A stretch of 57,196 bases of DNA from contig NVWN01000013.1 of assembly GCA_002733685.1 (NCBI GenBank), positions 11,744 through 68,939 of the forward strand, read 5' to 3'. Origin of the DNA: Arcobacter sp. GTDB taxonomy: Bacteria; Campylobacterota; Campylobacteria; Campylobacterales; Arcobacteraceae. A program made the position numbers and the translations under genes. The notes under the pieces are model-generated. The model worked only from the letters and a program-made list of their open reading frames with translations. It was not told the origin of the DNA and searched no databases. This document shows, in pieces, positions 41,245 through 49,904 of this stretch; the stretch's first letter is position 1; the number at the start of each line of letters is the position of its first letter.

Positions 41245-42099
41245 ATGATTATAACGCTACCAAACTACCTATATGAAAATCCAAAGTCTTTCACATTAAT
41301 ATCAGATAAAACATTTATAGCATCAAAATCGATTCATTATAATAAAGGAAAACTCTCTTTACGAAATAGCAGACATATGATCGTTTTATTAATAAATGGT
41401 GAAAAAGTACTTCATTTAAAAGATAAAGACATAAAGATTGATGAGAGTGAAATACTTTATTTAGCTCAAAGTAATTATTTTATGACTGAAAAAATAAGCA
41501 AAAGGAATGATTATGAGTCAATACTGATTTGTTTTGATGATGATTTTATTTTGAACTTTTTAAAAAAATACAATATAAAACTTGAAACAAAAGAATCAGA
41601 AACAATAATAGCTGTTAAAAAAGATGCTTTTTTAAGCTCTTGCGTAACTAGTATTAATACACTTTTTAATTCAAAACTTGAAAATAAAATTGATTTGTTA
41701 AAACTAAAAACAGAAGAACTCTTTTTGTATACACTCTCTCAGGACAAACAGCAGTTTATTTCTTTTTTTAATAGCATTGTTTCTACTGAATCTTCAAGAG
41801 TCAAACATATTTTAGAATCAAACCTTGATATAATTACTTGCGTTTTGGATATGTGCAAACTCACGCGTTTAAGTAAAAAGGCCTTACGCAAAGAAATTCA
41901 AAGACTTTATAATCAAAATCCTAAAAAATGGTTAGATACAAACAGATTATACATTGCATCCCTTCTTTTAAGACAGACAAAAAATTCAATCTCAAATATT
42001 GCCACAAGTTGTGGATACTCAAGTGTATCTTGGTTTATAATACAGTTTAAAAAATACTATAAAACAACTCCTTTTTTATATAGAGAAGAAAACTTATAA
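41245..42099 (+). CDS. AraC-family transcriptional regulator
   Basis: A 284-residue protein with an N-terminal ligand-type domain (about 1-165) and a C-terminal double HTH (about 190-284): DMCKLTRLSKKALRKEIQRL and SISNIATSCGYSSVSWFIIQ followed by FKKYYKTTPFLYREE, the classical AraC end. It probably activates the neighbouring DUF2798 and lipocalin-like genes, but the ligand cannot be inferred. It lacks a membrane segment. Confidence 0.85.
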   Translation: MIITLPNYLYENPKSFTLISDKTFIASKSIHYNKGKLSLRNSRHMIVLLINGEKVLHLKDKDIKIDESEILYLAQSNYFMTEKISKRNDYESILICFDDDFILNFLKKYNIKLETKESETIIAVKKDAFLSSCVTSINTLFNSKLENKIDLLKLKTEELFLYTLSQDKQQFISFFNSIVSTESSRVKHILESNLDIITCVLDMCKLTRLSKKALRKEIQRLYNQNPKKWLDTNRLYIASLLLRQTKNSISNIATSCGYSSVSWFIIQFKKYYKTTPFLYREENL

Positions 42100-42169
42100 A
42101 AGAGACTCCTTTTCTTATACTGATAGTTTTAAAAAGCCACTAATATCTTCTTAAGAAAAAAGGAGAATA

Positions 42170-42241
42170 ATGAAATCACAAAAATATAAAAACGGTATAA
42201 ATGGATTATTTATTGATAAAGAGGTTTTTAATGATAAATAA
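42170..42241 (+). CDS. Small 23-residue open frame
   Basis: An ATG with a strong AAAGGAG ribosome site starts MKSQKYKNGINGLFIDKEVF and ends NDK, overlapping the next gene's start by 11 bases. It may be a leader peptide coupling translation of the DUF2798 gene, or the rest of a truncated gene. No function is known. Confidence 0.4.
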   Translation: MKSQKYKNGINGLFIDKEVFNDK

Positions 42242-42455
42242 AAAATATGAGTTTATGATATTTTCTTTTTTGACATCACTTTTCATGTCATTTCTTGTTT
42301 CTGGTGTTAGTTTACTTTCTATCTTAGGTTTCATTGATGGCTTTGCTTTTTTATGGTTTAGTGCATGGATGAAGGCTTTTATTATAGCTTTTCCCTCTGT
42401 AATGTTAGTTATTCCAATGGCGAGAAAAATAGTTCTTAGGGTAGTGGAAAAATAA
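42231..42455 (+). CDS. DUF2798-family small membrane protein
   Basis: The ATG at 42201 has no ribosome site; the ATG at 42231, 6 bases after AAAGAGG, gives MINKKYEFMIFSFLTSLFMS, which is the usual start for this family, so I use it (74 residues). It has two transmembrane helices, with a conserved FAFLWFSAWMKAFIIAFPSV and a basic end. Family role is unknown; such genes are often close to AraC or TetR regulators. Confidence 0.75.
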   Translation: MINKKYEFMIFSFLTSLFMSFLVSGVSLLSILGFIDGFAFLWFSAWMKAFIIAFPSVMLVIPMARKIVLRVVEK

Positions 42456-42523
42456 AGAAGAGAAAAAATAATTTTGGCTTATTTAAATTAGTGAAACTTA
42501 ATTTTAACAAAAGGAATGCTTAA

Positions 42524-42967
42524 ATGAAAAATGTAAATCAACTTATAGGAACATGGAAACTTATTTCCTTTAAACTTCGTTTAGAGGATGGAATAATAAA
42601 ATATCCTTGGGGGAAGAATATCGAAGGGCAAGTAATGTACGGAGCAGATGGATATATGGCTGGCTCATTTATGAAGCAAAATCGAACACTTTTTGAAAGC
42701 CCTGATGTCATGGCTGCTAAAAAGGATGAATGTGAAAGTGCAATGAAATCATACGTAGGTTATGCTGGTGCATATAGTTTAGATGGCATGTGTGTATTTC
42801 ATCATACAAGCGTCAGCATTTTTCCTAATTGGACAGGCATAGATATTAAAAGATTTTACGAGATAAGTGACAACAAACTTTCTCTTAGTACACCCCCTTT
42901 ATTATTTAGTGGCGTCCAAGCGACAGCTGTTTTAGTCTGGGAAAAACTACCTGCATTGAAAATATAA
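42524..42967 (+). CDS. Lipocalin-like domain protein
   Basis: A 147-residue cytoplasmic protein of the lipocalin-like family (PF13924 type): NQLIGTWKLISFKLRLEDG at the start, followed by GQVMYGADGYMAGSFMKQ, a central YVGYAGAYSLDGMCVFHH and an ending LVWEKLP. It forms a small barrel that may bind a hydrophobic ligand. It follows the DUF2798 gene by about 70 bases with AAAGGAA upstream. Probably belongs to the AraC regulon, by position. Confidence 0.8.
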   Translation: MKNVNQLIGTWKLISFKLRLEDGIIKYPWGKNIEGQVMYGADGYMAGSFMKQNRTLFESPDVMAAKKDECESAMKSYVGYAGAYSLDGMCVFHHTSVSIFPNWTGIDIKRFYEISDNKLSLSTPPLLFSGVQATAVLVWEKLPALKI

Positions 42968-42974
42968 ACAATTC

Positions 42975-43012
42975 TAAGTAAAAAGTAAAGAATAAAAAGA
43001 AATTTTTACTTA
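42975..43012 (+). terminator. Probable terminator after the lipocalin-like gene
   Basis: TAAGTAAAAA and TTTTTACTTA form a 10-base stem with an 18-base loop just after the stop codon. The T-run is within the stem, so the assignment is moderate. Confidence 0.45.
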
Positions 43013-43345
43013 TATGTTTTAAATTTAATAGCAAGGTCAAACACTTTATCAATTTAGGATGTGTATCACCATAAAATAATTAAATTTTATGGAGATGTTT
43101 GAATATTTTAAAGGGACTTAGTTCTCATATTTTAAAAAATTAATGTTATTACTTTTTATTTCCTATTATCTCCTATCCTACTTACTTTAACGGCTAATAG
43201 GGATTAAGGCATAAATAACTGAAGGGTAATTTAGTTGAATAGGAAATAAAATATGATAATACGAAATATGTTAATCTATTCATTTTCTACGTATTAAATA
43301 GGGCGAATATTCAGAACCTATAAATAGCTACTTTTTATAAATATC

Positions 43346-43607
43346 TTGAAGCTAATCTATACAACAAATTCAATAGAATTACTAAATTCAACCATTAAAA
43401 GGAAGACAAGATACAAGGGTTCATTTCTTACTATAAACTCTGTTTTTAAAGTAATGTACTTCTCAACAGAGGAGGTTCAAGATAAATGGAAAAGATCCAA
43501 AGAGAGAAATTAGTCGGAAATTTACCCTCAACTATGTATATTTTTCAGAGAAATCATGGAAAAATACACATAGTAATAAGAAGTTAATTGGTGGGTTTGC
43601 ACTCTCT
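43346..43607 (+). mobile_element. IS256-family remnant, copy 3
   Basis: A third piece of the same element: GAAGCTAATCTATACAACAA at the start, a C-terminal transposase segment in which GGAGGTTCAAGATAAATGGA is recognisable, and the end TTGGTGGGTTTGCACTCTC. Compared with copy 1 several bases are changed and part of the terminal repeat (ACAGTTGAGTT) is missing. Confidence 0.75.
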
Positions 43608-44955
43608 ATATTTATTAAAATATTATCAACTAGAGTTTTATCTGAAGTACTCAGCTATTTAATTTCTTTTTTGTAAATACTTTTTTAAAAGAAAATACAG
43701 TGCCAAAGACATTTTTAATTGATATTACACAATTACAACATATAATTCTGTTCTAATAATATTTTCTATTAAACAATCATATTCAAAAAAAGAATATGAT
43801 TGTCTTCTCGCTGCCTTCTTTTAATCGTTTATTTTCTTTACATTTCATTATCATTCTTTAGTGATTACGACAAAGGATAATGCTTTGAAATTATTATTTT
43901 TTAATGTGCTTTCTTGTCAAGTTGTTCTTCTTATTATCTTCTAAATCTTTCAACACTTGTATATATATTTTCATGTTAAATATCATTAAATTCGATTTAA
44001 ACTAGTACAATATAATTAATTGTAGTAATTTATTTTTATTCGAATAGTATAATTATGGGTAGGCATACTAAGTACTATATATAGATGCTTGGTATGCCTT
44101 TTTGTTAAACATAACAACAATTATTTTTCTAAATAATATAAAAATGGGAGATACCCATTATCGCAATATTTCATGTTACAATAATGGGTACACAAGTTAA
44201 CTAGTTATGAAAGAGAAATTTATTCTTTATTTTTTATAACTACACCAGCCATTAATGATCTTTTTTTTTATTAAGAGTCAGGCATGAGAAATACTTAATA
44301 TTTCTTCGAAACCTGCATATTTACTTGGAGTAATTTTTTTCACCTTTTTTCACAATTCCAGAGATTTTAATTCATCTCAAATAACATCAAGTGCTAAGAA
44401 AACTACTTTAGTTAATATGCATTTTGTAATTTATTTTTGCTTATTTTTTTAGTATAACGATTAATTACTTTGAATAATTGTAAGTTTTAAAATGTATTTC
44501 TAAAAAAAGGTTTATCCATTTTAAAGTTGTATTTTCCCACTCACAAATAAAATATTTAAATACAATTACGAAAAGAAACTTATCCTAAACTGTAAATATT
44601 AGTAACACTTAAAATTATTGATGAATAATGTAAAATTGATTTGACTCCTACTAGACAAGATAATCAGAAGTGTCTTTTTCTTCCTGTAACTTCATCATCA
44701 CTTCTTGCTGAGTAAAAGCTGTAATGCAAAAGTGTATTTGTGTATAGAATTATTCAACCTCAATATTAGTTGATTTTATGTTTTTTGAAAGAATAAGGAT
44801 AAGGATATTAAAAATTTGTATTTATTTTTACATGGTCACTTGTGCAATATATAAAATACGCGGATTAATATGTTTTATATACTATATCCTCGCAACTGAA
44901 TTTCAAGCTTCTTATTTCTACGCGTAATAATTAGTGATTATATTTATAAAGGAGT
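43608..44955. other. Gene-poor region
   Basis: About 1.35 kb without credible protein genes. It holds an inverted repeat at 43773-43803 (12-base arms ACAATCATATTC / GAATATGATTGT) and the hairpin at 44061-44099. Otherwise AT-rich with stops in all frames. Confidence 0.5.
44061..44105 (+). terminator. Strong hairpin with T-tract, no gene directly upstream
   Basis: AGGCATACTAAG and CTTGGTATGCCT make a 12-base stem with one G-T pair, then CTTTTTG. It is a typical Rho-independent terminator; since no gene lies upstream on the plus strand for 400 bases, it may end a small RNA or mark lost genes. Confidence 0.6.
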
Positions 44956-44956
44956 T

Positions 44957-45362
44957 TATGCGCAATGACAAACTAATATCTTTTATCAAAAATGTGATTT
45001 ATTACAATTTGTATATTAAGCGTAATAGAGTATTTTTTATACTTCTTAATGATTTAAGCCTCCATTTATGTTTAATGTAGCTTGTAAGCAATATATTACT
45101 TGTTATGCATGTATTGATATCAATTTAATTTCTTTTAGTAGATTAGAGGAAGGTACTCGCTTTACGTAGTAACTACTTAAATGGTTTTATAACTGCTAAT
45201 GATTTAAATATTACAGCTACAAATGTTATAGAAAATAATAATACTTTATATTCAAGGCACAACATAGGAATAAAAGTGCAAGGGTTAGGCAATTCAGAAA
45301 CTATTAGAAGTAATAAAGATATTGACTTATTCATTGAAAATAGACTATATGATTTATACTGA
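44957..45362 (+). pseudogene. Filamentous-haemagglutinin-like gene remnant
   Basis: An ATG at about 44957 with AAGGAG upstream reads MRNDKLISFIKNVIYYNLYI and stops after 40 codons. Further on (45147-45362) a frame reads NGFITANDLNITATNVIE NNN, which resembles repeats of filamentous haemagglutinin/CdiA-type exoproteins, and continues to QGLGNSETIRSNKDI before a stop. The two pieces together look like the start and an inner part of a decayed large exoprotein gene. Weak evidence. Confidence 0.3.
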
Positions 45363-45545
45363 TAGTACAATACAGTTTATAAAATAATAAAAAGTACAAT
45401 TAAACTAGCCAAATAATGGTCGATTTCTCTTATTACTATATTTAGATAAGTACAATTAGAAAAGATGTAGTAAATTATAATTAATTCTCGTATTTTTAGG
45501 GACCGTTCAAAATTATATTACAGTTTATATTCTGTTCCTAATTTA

Positions 45546-45744
45546 GAGAAAGTTCCAAACCTTACAGGTTGTTGAACTTATTTTTATAACTCATCTTTGT
45601 AATAATATTTTTTGCTAAATTTTTTACAATTGTCTTACTTAATGTGTTTTATGATGTTGCAAAATATGACATTTTTTTATGTATGTTATTTATTCATTTT
45701 CAGGTTATCTTGTATATAATATATGTTTAATAAATAGTTAAATA
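45546..45744. repeat. Repeated upstream module, copy 1 (before the GIY-YIG gene)
   Basis: GAGAAAGTTCCA..., TTGTTGAA..., ATAACTCATCTTTGTAA and a final TATCTTGTATATAATATATG / TTTAATAAATAGTTA are shared with the region before the gene at 51055. The end contains a TATAAT and lies directly ahead of the coding start, so it probably holds the promoter. Confidence 0.7.
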
Positions 45745-45761
45745 TCAAGGATAAAACAAAT

Positions 45762-46208
45762 ATGAACATACAGGATGCTTTGTTAAACAATGAAAATAAA
45801 CTAAGCTCATCACAAAGATATACACTCTTTGAAAATAATTGGAAAGAGATTTTTCCAGATTATAGTGGTGTGTATGTTATATGGGAAAAAGAAAAACCCA
45901 TTTATGTTGGTGAAACATCTGGTTTAAAAAGCAGAATGTCAGACTTAATGAGACCAATAAATCATGCTTTCACTAAAAAAATAAGTCAAAAACTAAATAC
46001 AGAAGATTTAAGTATATTAAGAAAATTTATGTCTAAAAACTATAAACTATCATATCTTAAAACAGACCTTGGTCGTTCTGAAATTGAAGAATATTTGATT
46101 CTGAGATGGAGAAAAACATTAATAAACAAACCAACAATTAGACTGTTTGCTCCAGCCGGAGTATCCGGAAGGCCAGCCGTTTTTTATTCGGAAGGTTTGG
46201 TGAAGTAA
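45762..46208 (+). CDS. GIY-YIG nuclease-family protein
   Basis: A 148-residue protein. The GIY-YIG core is visible as SGVYVIWEKEKPIYVGET (residues about 35-52), followed by the conserved Arg in LKSRMSDLM and the metal-binding Glu in LGRSEIEEYLI. It is a small single-domain nuclease, used in DNA repair, restriction or mobile elements. The last residues (from PAGVSGRPAVF) are coded by GC-rich repeat sequence, and the stop lies within the terminal repeat of the following IS21-type element, which may have changed the C-terminus slightly. Confidence 0.75.
   Translation: MNIQDALLNNENKLSSSQRYTLFENNWKEIFPDYSGVYVIWEKEKPIYVGETSGLKSRMSDLMRPINHAFTKKISQKLNTEDLSILRKFMSKNYKLSYLKTDLGRSEIEEYLILRWRKTLINKPTIRLFAPAGVSGRPAVFYSEGLVK
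46150..46200. repeat. GC-rich palindromic repeat units, left side of IS21
   Basis: CCAGCCGGAGTATCCGGAAGG and CCAGCCGTTTTTTATTCGGAAGG are two units in reverse orientation to those at 48629-48735 and lie within the end of the GIY-YIG gene. High GC content makes them stand out from the AT-rich surroundings. Confidence 0.65.
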
Positions 46209-46246
46209 AAAATCTTATATAAAATTATAGCACAAGCTTCCGGATG

Positions 46247-46996
46247 TTATTTTATTTGTCTTATATTTGATCGTAATTTTCTCATGGATTCACCTTCTAA
46301 TTCTAGTCTATGAGAAGAGTGAACAACTCTATCTAAAATTGCATCTGCAACAGTATCATTATTCAAATAATCGTACCATTTTGAAACAGGTAATTGAGAA
46401 GTAATTATGCTTGAATTTAGATCGCTTCTATCTTCTATAATTTCAAATAAATTAGTAGCATCATCATTTGTAATACTTGATATCCCAAAGTCATCAAGAA
46501 TTAATAAATGAAACCTTGAGTATTTTTTTATTAAATTTGTATATGTCCCAGAGGCTCTTGCTATTTTAATTTCTTCAAGTAATGTGGGAACCCTTACATA
46601 GTAAACTTTGAAGCCATTTTGTATTGCTCTATTTGCAAGAGCTTGGGCTAAAAAAGACTTACCTGTTCCCGTTTTTCCAGTGATTATTATATTTTGATGA
46701 AGACGTATAAAATCCATATTTGCTAAATCTTTAATAACACCTTTATCTAGTTTTCTTTTAACACTATAGTCTATTTCTTCTAAAGCTGCTTGTTTATCTT
46801 TAATTCTTGAAGCTTTGAAATTAGTTGCGATTCTTTTATTTTTAGTATATATTTCTTGAGCATCTAAAAGGCCATATAACCTTTCATCAAAGCTAAGGTG
46901 CAAATAGTTTGGATCTTCTATTTGTCTTAGGTAAGCTTCTTTTAAACCACTATAGTTTAAATCACATATTTTGTTTATTACAGTTGTTTGGTTCAT
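46247..46996 (-). CDS. istB: IstB-like ATPase of IS21 element
   Basis: The frame extends to 47101, but the ATG at 46996, preceded by AAGGATAAAA, gives MNQTTVINKICDLNYSGLKE, the usual IstB start (249 residues). The AAA+ core has Walker A IITGKTGTGKSFLAQAL, Walker B LLILDDFGISS and an arginine-rich end. IstB assists the IstA transposase as a target-choice regulator. It follows istA after 25 bases. Confidence 0.9.
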   Translation of the reverse strand: MNQTTVINKICDLNYSGLKEAYLRQIEDPNYLHLSFDERLYGLLDAQEIYTKNKRIATNFKASRIKDKQAALEEIDYSVKRKLDKGVIKDLANMDFIRLHQNIIITGKTGTGKSFLAQALANRAIQNGFKVYYVRVPTLLEEIKIARASGTYTNLIKKYSRFHLLILDDFGISSITNDDATNLFEIIEDRSDLNSSIITSQLPVSKWYDYLNNDTVADAILDRVVHSSHRLELEGESMRKLRSNIRQIK

Positions 46997-47021
46997 TTTT
47001 TTATCCTTGTTTATATATTTT

Positions 47022-48560
47022 TTATTTATAATAATCTTTACCACGAATGTTTTTATGTTCATTAAATACGGTATTTGTAATATTATTAACTCCTTGGGCA
47101 TAAAGCTTTTTCTCTAAAATAGATTTAATTGATTTTACATGTGTTGCATTAATACTTAAAGCATAAGCCAATGCTAAATCTAACTCTATTTTTCCATATA
47201 CTTTTGCTAAAGATAATATGGCAATTATTCCTTTATATGAATTTGAAGGATGCTGATACATTTCTAATCTCATCTGCACAAACAGCTTTACGTTTGAACC
47301 AATTGAACTAGCCCAGTTTAGTAATCTTTGAGGATTCATTTTTTCATATTGATACTGATGATTTAAAGGCATATGTTCTTTTAGTGTTGACGTATTATTT
47401 ATAATATGCAATCTTGGATGTGTGGCTATAAGAGAAGATTTGAAGTATATTTCTAACAAAGATGTTGAATATTTTATTTCTACTTTTTCTTGTAAATATT
47501 TAAAAGGCACAGAGTAGAAACATTTAAGTAATTCAACATGATAATCTATATTTACGCGAGCTAGTTTAAACTCTTTATATATAAATCTATTTGCTGGGAG
47601 AGCAAGAAGATGTTGTTTCTCTACTTCTTCAAATAATTGCGTTCTACTTTTATTAATTTTCTTCATAATTTTATTATTGTAAATATCTAATAAGGGATTT
47701 ATCGCTTGATTAATTTCATCAACACTAAAAAATACTCTGTTTCTAAATACAGCTAGTATCCAGCGTTGTATTGCTTGTACACCTTGTTCTGCCAATGATT
47801 TATCTTGTGGTTTTCGTACTCGTGCTGGGTTTATGGCACAATTATAATGGCGTCCAAGTTCTGCATAACTATTATTTATTACAATACCTTTTTTAGTATT
47901 ACTAATAACTGCACTTTTTAAATTATCAGGAACTAGTATTTTAGGAACACCTTCATAAAATTCGAAAGCTTCTATATGTGATTTTATAAAGTCTTCTTGC
48001 TTCTGTGAAGCAGTTGCATGCACAAAGGTATATCCGCTAGCACCTAAGACGGATACAAATATTTGAGCTTTGCTTATTTCTCCCGTTTTTCTACAAACAA
48101 CATCAACTATCATTCCACTATAATCAACAAACATATTCTCACCTGCTATATGTGTTTGTCTCATTGATGGATTTAATTTCTTTTTATAACGATAATAATG
48201 TTCTTTGAATTGACTAAGACCATAACCTGTTGGATTGGACTCTTTATATTCTTGCCATAACAAGGTAAAAGTAACTCCTCTTCTTGTTATTTCTTTTGAA
48301 ATATAATTCATATCAGGAAGTGGACGTATTAAAAGTTCTTTTTTTACTTTCCTCTCTGGAAATAAATACGCAAACATTATATCTTCATCAAGAAGTAAAA
48401 ACTCTTCTATTGTATGCTTAATTATCTCAAATCTTTTGCAATAATCAGAGGCAGTTGATTTAGCTACTCCAGTTGAAATTGCTATTTTTGGAAAAGATAA
48501 ATTAACAATATATCTTAGCTTTAAAACATCTTTTATTTTCTTCATAGAAATCCTTTTCAT
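47022..48560 (-). CDS. istA: IstA transposase of IS21 element
   Basis: A 512-residue IS21-type transposase: N-terminal HTH (LPKIAISTGVAKSTASDYCK-like, here FPKIAISTGVAKSTASDY), an rve-type DDE domain with first Asp in MFVDYSGMIVDVV, second Asp in ILVPDNLKSAV and Glu further downstream, and a C-terminal domain. Length and motifs look complete, so the element may be active. Preceded by AAGGTGAAGT. Confidence 0.9.
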   Translation of the reverse strand: MKRISMKKIKDVLKLRYIVNLSFPKIAISTGVAKSTASDYCKRFEIIKHTIEEFLLLDEDIMFAYLFPERKVKKELLIRPLPDMNYISKEITRRGVTFTLLWQEYKESNPTGYGLSQFKEHYYRYKKKLNPSMRQTHIAGENMFVDYSGMIVDVVCRKTGEISKAQIFVSVLGASGYTFVHATASQKQEDFIKSHIEAFEFYEGVPKILVPDNLKSAVISNTKKGIVINNSYAELGRHYNCAINPARVRKPQDKSLAEQGVQAIQRWILAVFRNRVFFSVDEINQAINPLLDIYNNKIMKKINKSRTQLFEEVEKQHLLALPANRFIYKEFKLARVNIDYHVELLKCFYSVPFKYLQEKVEIKYSTSLLEIYFKSSLIATHPRLHIINNTSTLKEHMPLNHQYQYEKMNPQRLLNWASSIGSNVKLFVQMRLEMYQHPSNSYKGIIAILSLAKVYGKIELDLALAYALSINATHVKSIKSILEKKLYAQGVNNITNTVFNEHKNIRGKDYYK

Positions 48561-48628
48561 ACTTCACCTTTTTAATAAAAAGTGTAGTGTATTTGTAAGA
48601 ATTTTCTACTTCATTTTTTAACAAAAAA

Positions 48629-48735
48629 TCCAGCCGGTCTTTTTTGCTTTTCTTCCGGATGTAAAACGGCTAGCTTTCCGAATCAAGACCGGCTGGCCTT
48701 CCGGATGTTAACCGGCTAGCCTTCCGGATAGCTCC
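48629..48735. repeat. GC-rich tandem and palindromic repeat cluster, right side of IS21
   Basis: CCAGCCGGTCTT (48630-) and AAGACCGGCTGG (48687-48698) form a perfect 12-base inverted pair around about 45 bases. After it, units ACGGCTAGCTTTCCGAAT, ACCGGCTGGCCTTCCGGATG and ACCGGCTAGCCTTCCGGATA repeat about every 23 bases. They match the two units at 46150-46200 in reverse orientation. Confidence 0.7.
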
Positions 48736-48840
48736 GATTTTTGCAACTGTTAAAAGGTTCACAATATTCTTGGGTAAAAGATGTTTAACAAATCAGTGGA
48801 ACTAATAACTTATCCTGTGGGCAATTCATCGGCTCATTTT

Positions 48841-48860
48841 AAACGTTATGTAAAGGAGAA
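48841..48860. repeat. Repeated cassette-junction-like sequence, copy 1
   Basis: AAACGTTATGTAAAGGAGAA directly before the gene at 48863 recurs, one base changed, at 49720-49739. It includes the ribosome site, and resembles integron attC/gene junctions (AACGTTATG) but lacks proof. Confidence 0.45.
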
Positions 48861-48862
48861 AT

Positions 48863-49669
48863 ATGGAAAAGATATCACTTATTGAAAACTCATATACTTT
48901 TGTCAATGAAGCAATATTAAATTCTAGAAAAGCTAAGTTAGATGTAAAATATTTGTCTTTTTCAATACTGCATCTTATTCAAGGTTTAGAACTAATGCTT
49001 AAACATCTTCTAAATAAGGAACATCCAATTCTAATTTATGAGAATATTGATAAGCCTAAAAATACCGTAAGTTTAAAACAAGCTCTTGAAAGATTAATAA
49101 ATATATCAAATGTTGATATAGAACCAAACGAAATAAAAATTATAAACCGAGCAATTTCTCAAAGAAATAAAATTGTACATCATGAGTATGAACTTAATCC
49201 ATATCAACAATATTCAATATTTATACAACTATTTGAATTTATCCACTATTTTCATAAAAAGCATTTTAAAATTGAACTACATGATTTTATTGATAAAAAA
49301 CTATGGAGAAGAGAATCAGAATTATTATCTGATTTTAAACAGGAATGGATTGAATATAGAGGACAAAAAGTACCAAACTATTTTCCATTAGAAATTGTAT
49401 TATCTCAAAAATACACTGCTGTAAGACAAAAAATAGGTAGTGGTTATAAATTTTATGCTCGAAATGTATTTGGTATAAACAATGAGTTTCCAGAACACGA
49501 TACATGTGATGACTGTGGTGCAAATAGAGGAGAATATCATTTAGATATGTGTGATATAGAACGATGCCCTATATGTCATGGAGCATTAATGATGTGTATT
49601 ATTTCAGATAGAGGGTGTAACTTAGACTATTGGATACTAAAGAGAAAAGATGAGCTTGATATTATATGA
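48863..49669 (+). CDS. HEPN-like domain plus zinc-ribbon protein
   Basis: A 268-residue protein. The N-terminal helical part (1-130) includes FSILHLIQGLELMLKHLLNK and the R-x4-H motif in SQRNKIVHHEYELNPYQQ, which is the HEPN RNase signature. The C-terminus has a zinc ribbon CDDCGANRGEYH and CPICHGALMMC, a type of ribbon seen on many uncharacterised proteins. HEPN proteins often act as RNA-cutting toxins or defence effectors. It has AAGGAG just before the start and no neighbour in the same operon, so a lone cassette gene. Confidence 0.6.
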   Translation: MEKISLIENSYTFVNEAILNSRKAKLDVKYLSFSILHLIQGLELMLKHLLNKEHPILIYENIDKPKNTVSLKQALERLINISNVDIEPNEIKIINRAISQRNKIVHHEYELNPYQQYSIFIQLFEFIHYFHKKHFKIELHDFIDKKLWRRESELLSDFKQEWIEYRGQKVPNYFPLEIVLSQKYTAVRQKIGSGYKFYARNVFGINNEFPEHDTCDDCGANRGEYHLDMCDIERCPICHGALMMCIISDRGCNLDYWILKRKDELDII

Positions 49670-49719
49670 TTACATATCATAGTACTATAAAGTATATTCA
49701 GGACTTTATTAGTGTATTC

Positions 49720-49739
49720 AAACGTTATGTAAAAGAGAA
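49720..49739. repeat. Repeated cassette-junction-like sequence, copy 2
   Basis: AAACGTTATGTAAAAGAGAA, one base different from 48841-48860, lies just before a small frame at 49745. Confidence 0.45.
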
Positions 49740-49744
49740 TACCC

Positions 49745-49870
49745 ATGAATGAATACAATACAAAGAAATTAAAGTTAACTTGCTCTTGTCCAGATTAGAA
49801 AGAAACAAAACTAATCGAAACGCTCAATAGTGAAGAAAAAAAGAGTAATGTATTAAAAAGGTTTTTTTAA
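49745..49870 (+). pseudogene. Short frame with in-frame stop
   Basis: Starting after the junction repeat, the frame reads MNEYNTKKLKLTCSCPD, a TAG at 49796-49798, then KETKLIETLNSEEKKSNVLK RFF and a stop. If the TAG were sense it would be a 41-residue protein with a Cys-x-Cys. It is either a decayed small gene or not expressed. No family known. Confidence 0.3.
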
Positions 49871-49904
49871 AATAAGTTCAATATAGCAAGATATAGGAAG
49901 CATT

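Larger units (their letters stand above)
46201..48613 (-). mobile_element. IS21-family insertion sequence
   Basis: Contains istA and istB on the minus strand. The outer ends are similar: TGAAGTAAAAAATCTTATAT (46201-) and, on the opposite strand, TGAAGTAGAAAATTCTTACA (to 48613). No convincing target duplication was found. A repeat unit CTTCCGGATGTTA (46238-46250) lies inside, at the istB stop. Confidence 0.8.

Noticed and set aside
48629-48735. CRISPR array from the GC-rich units
   Set aside because: Units follow directly on each other without spacer sequences and occur in both orientations.
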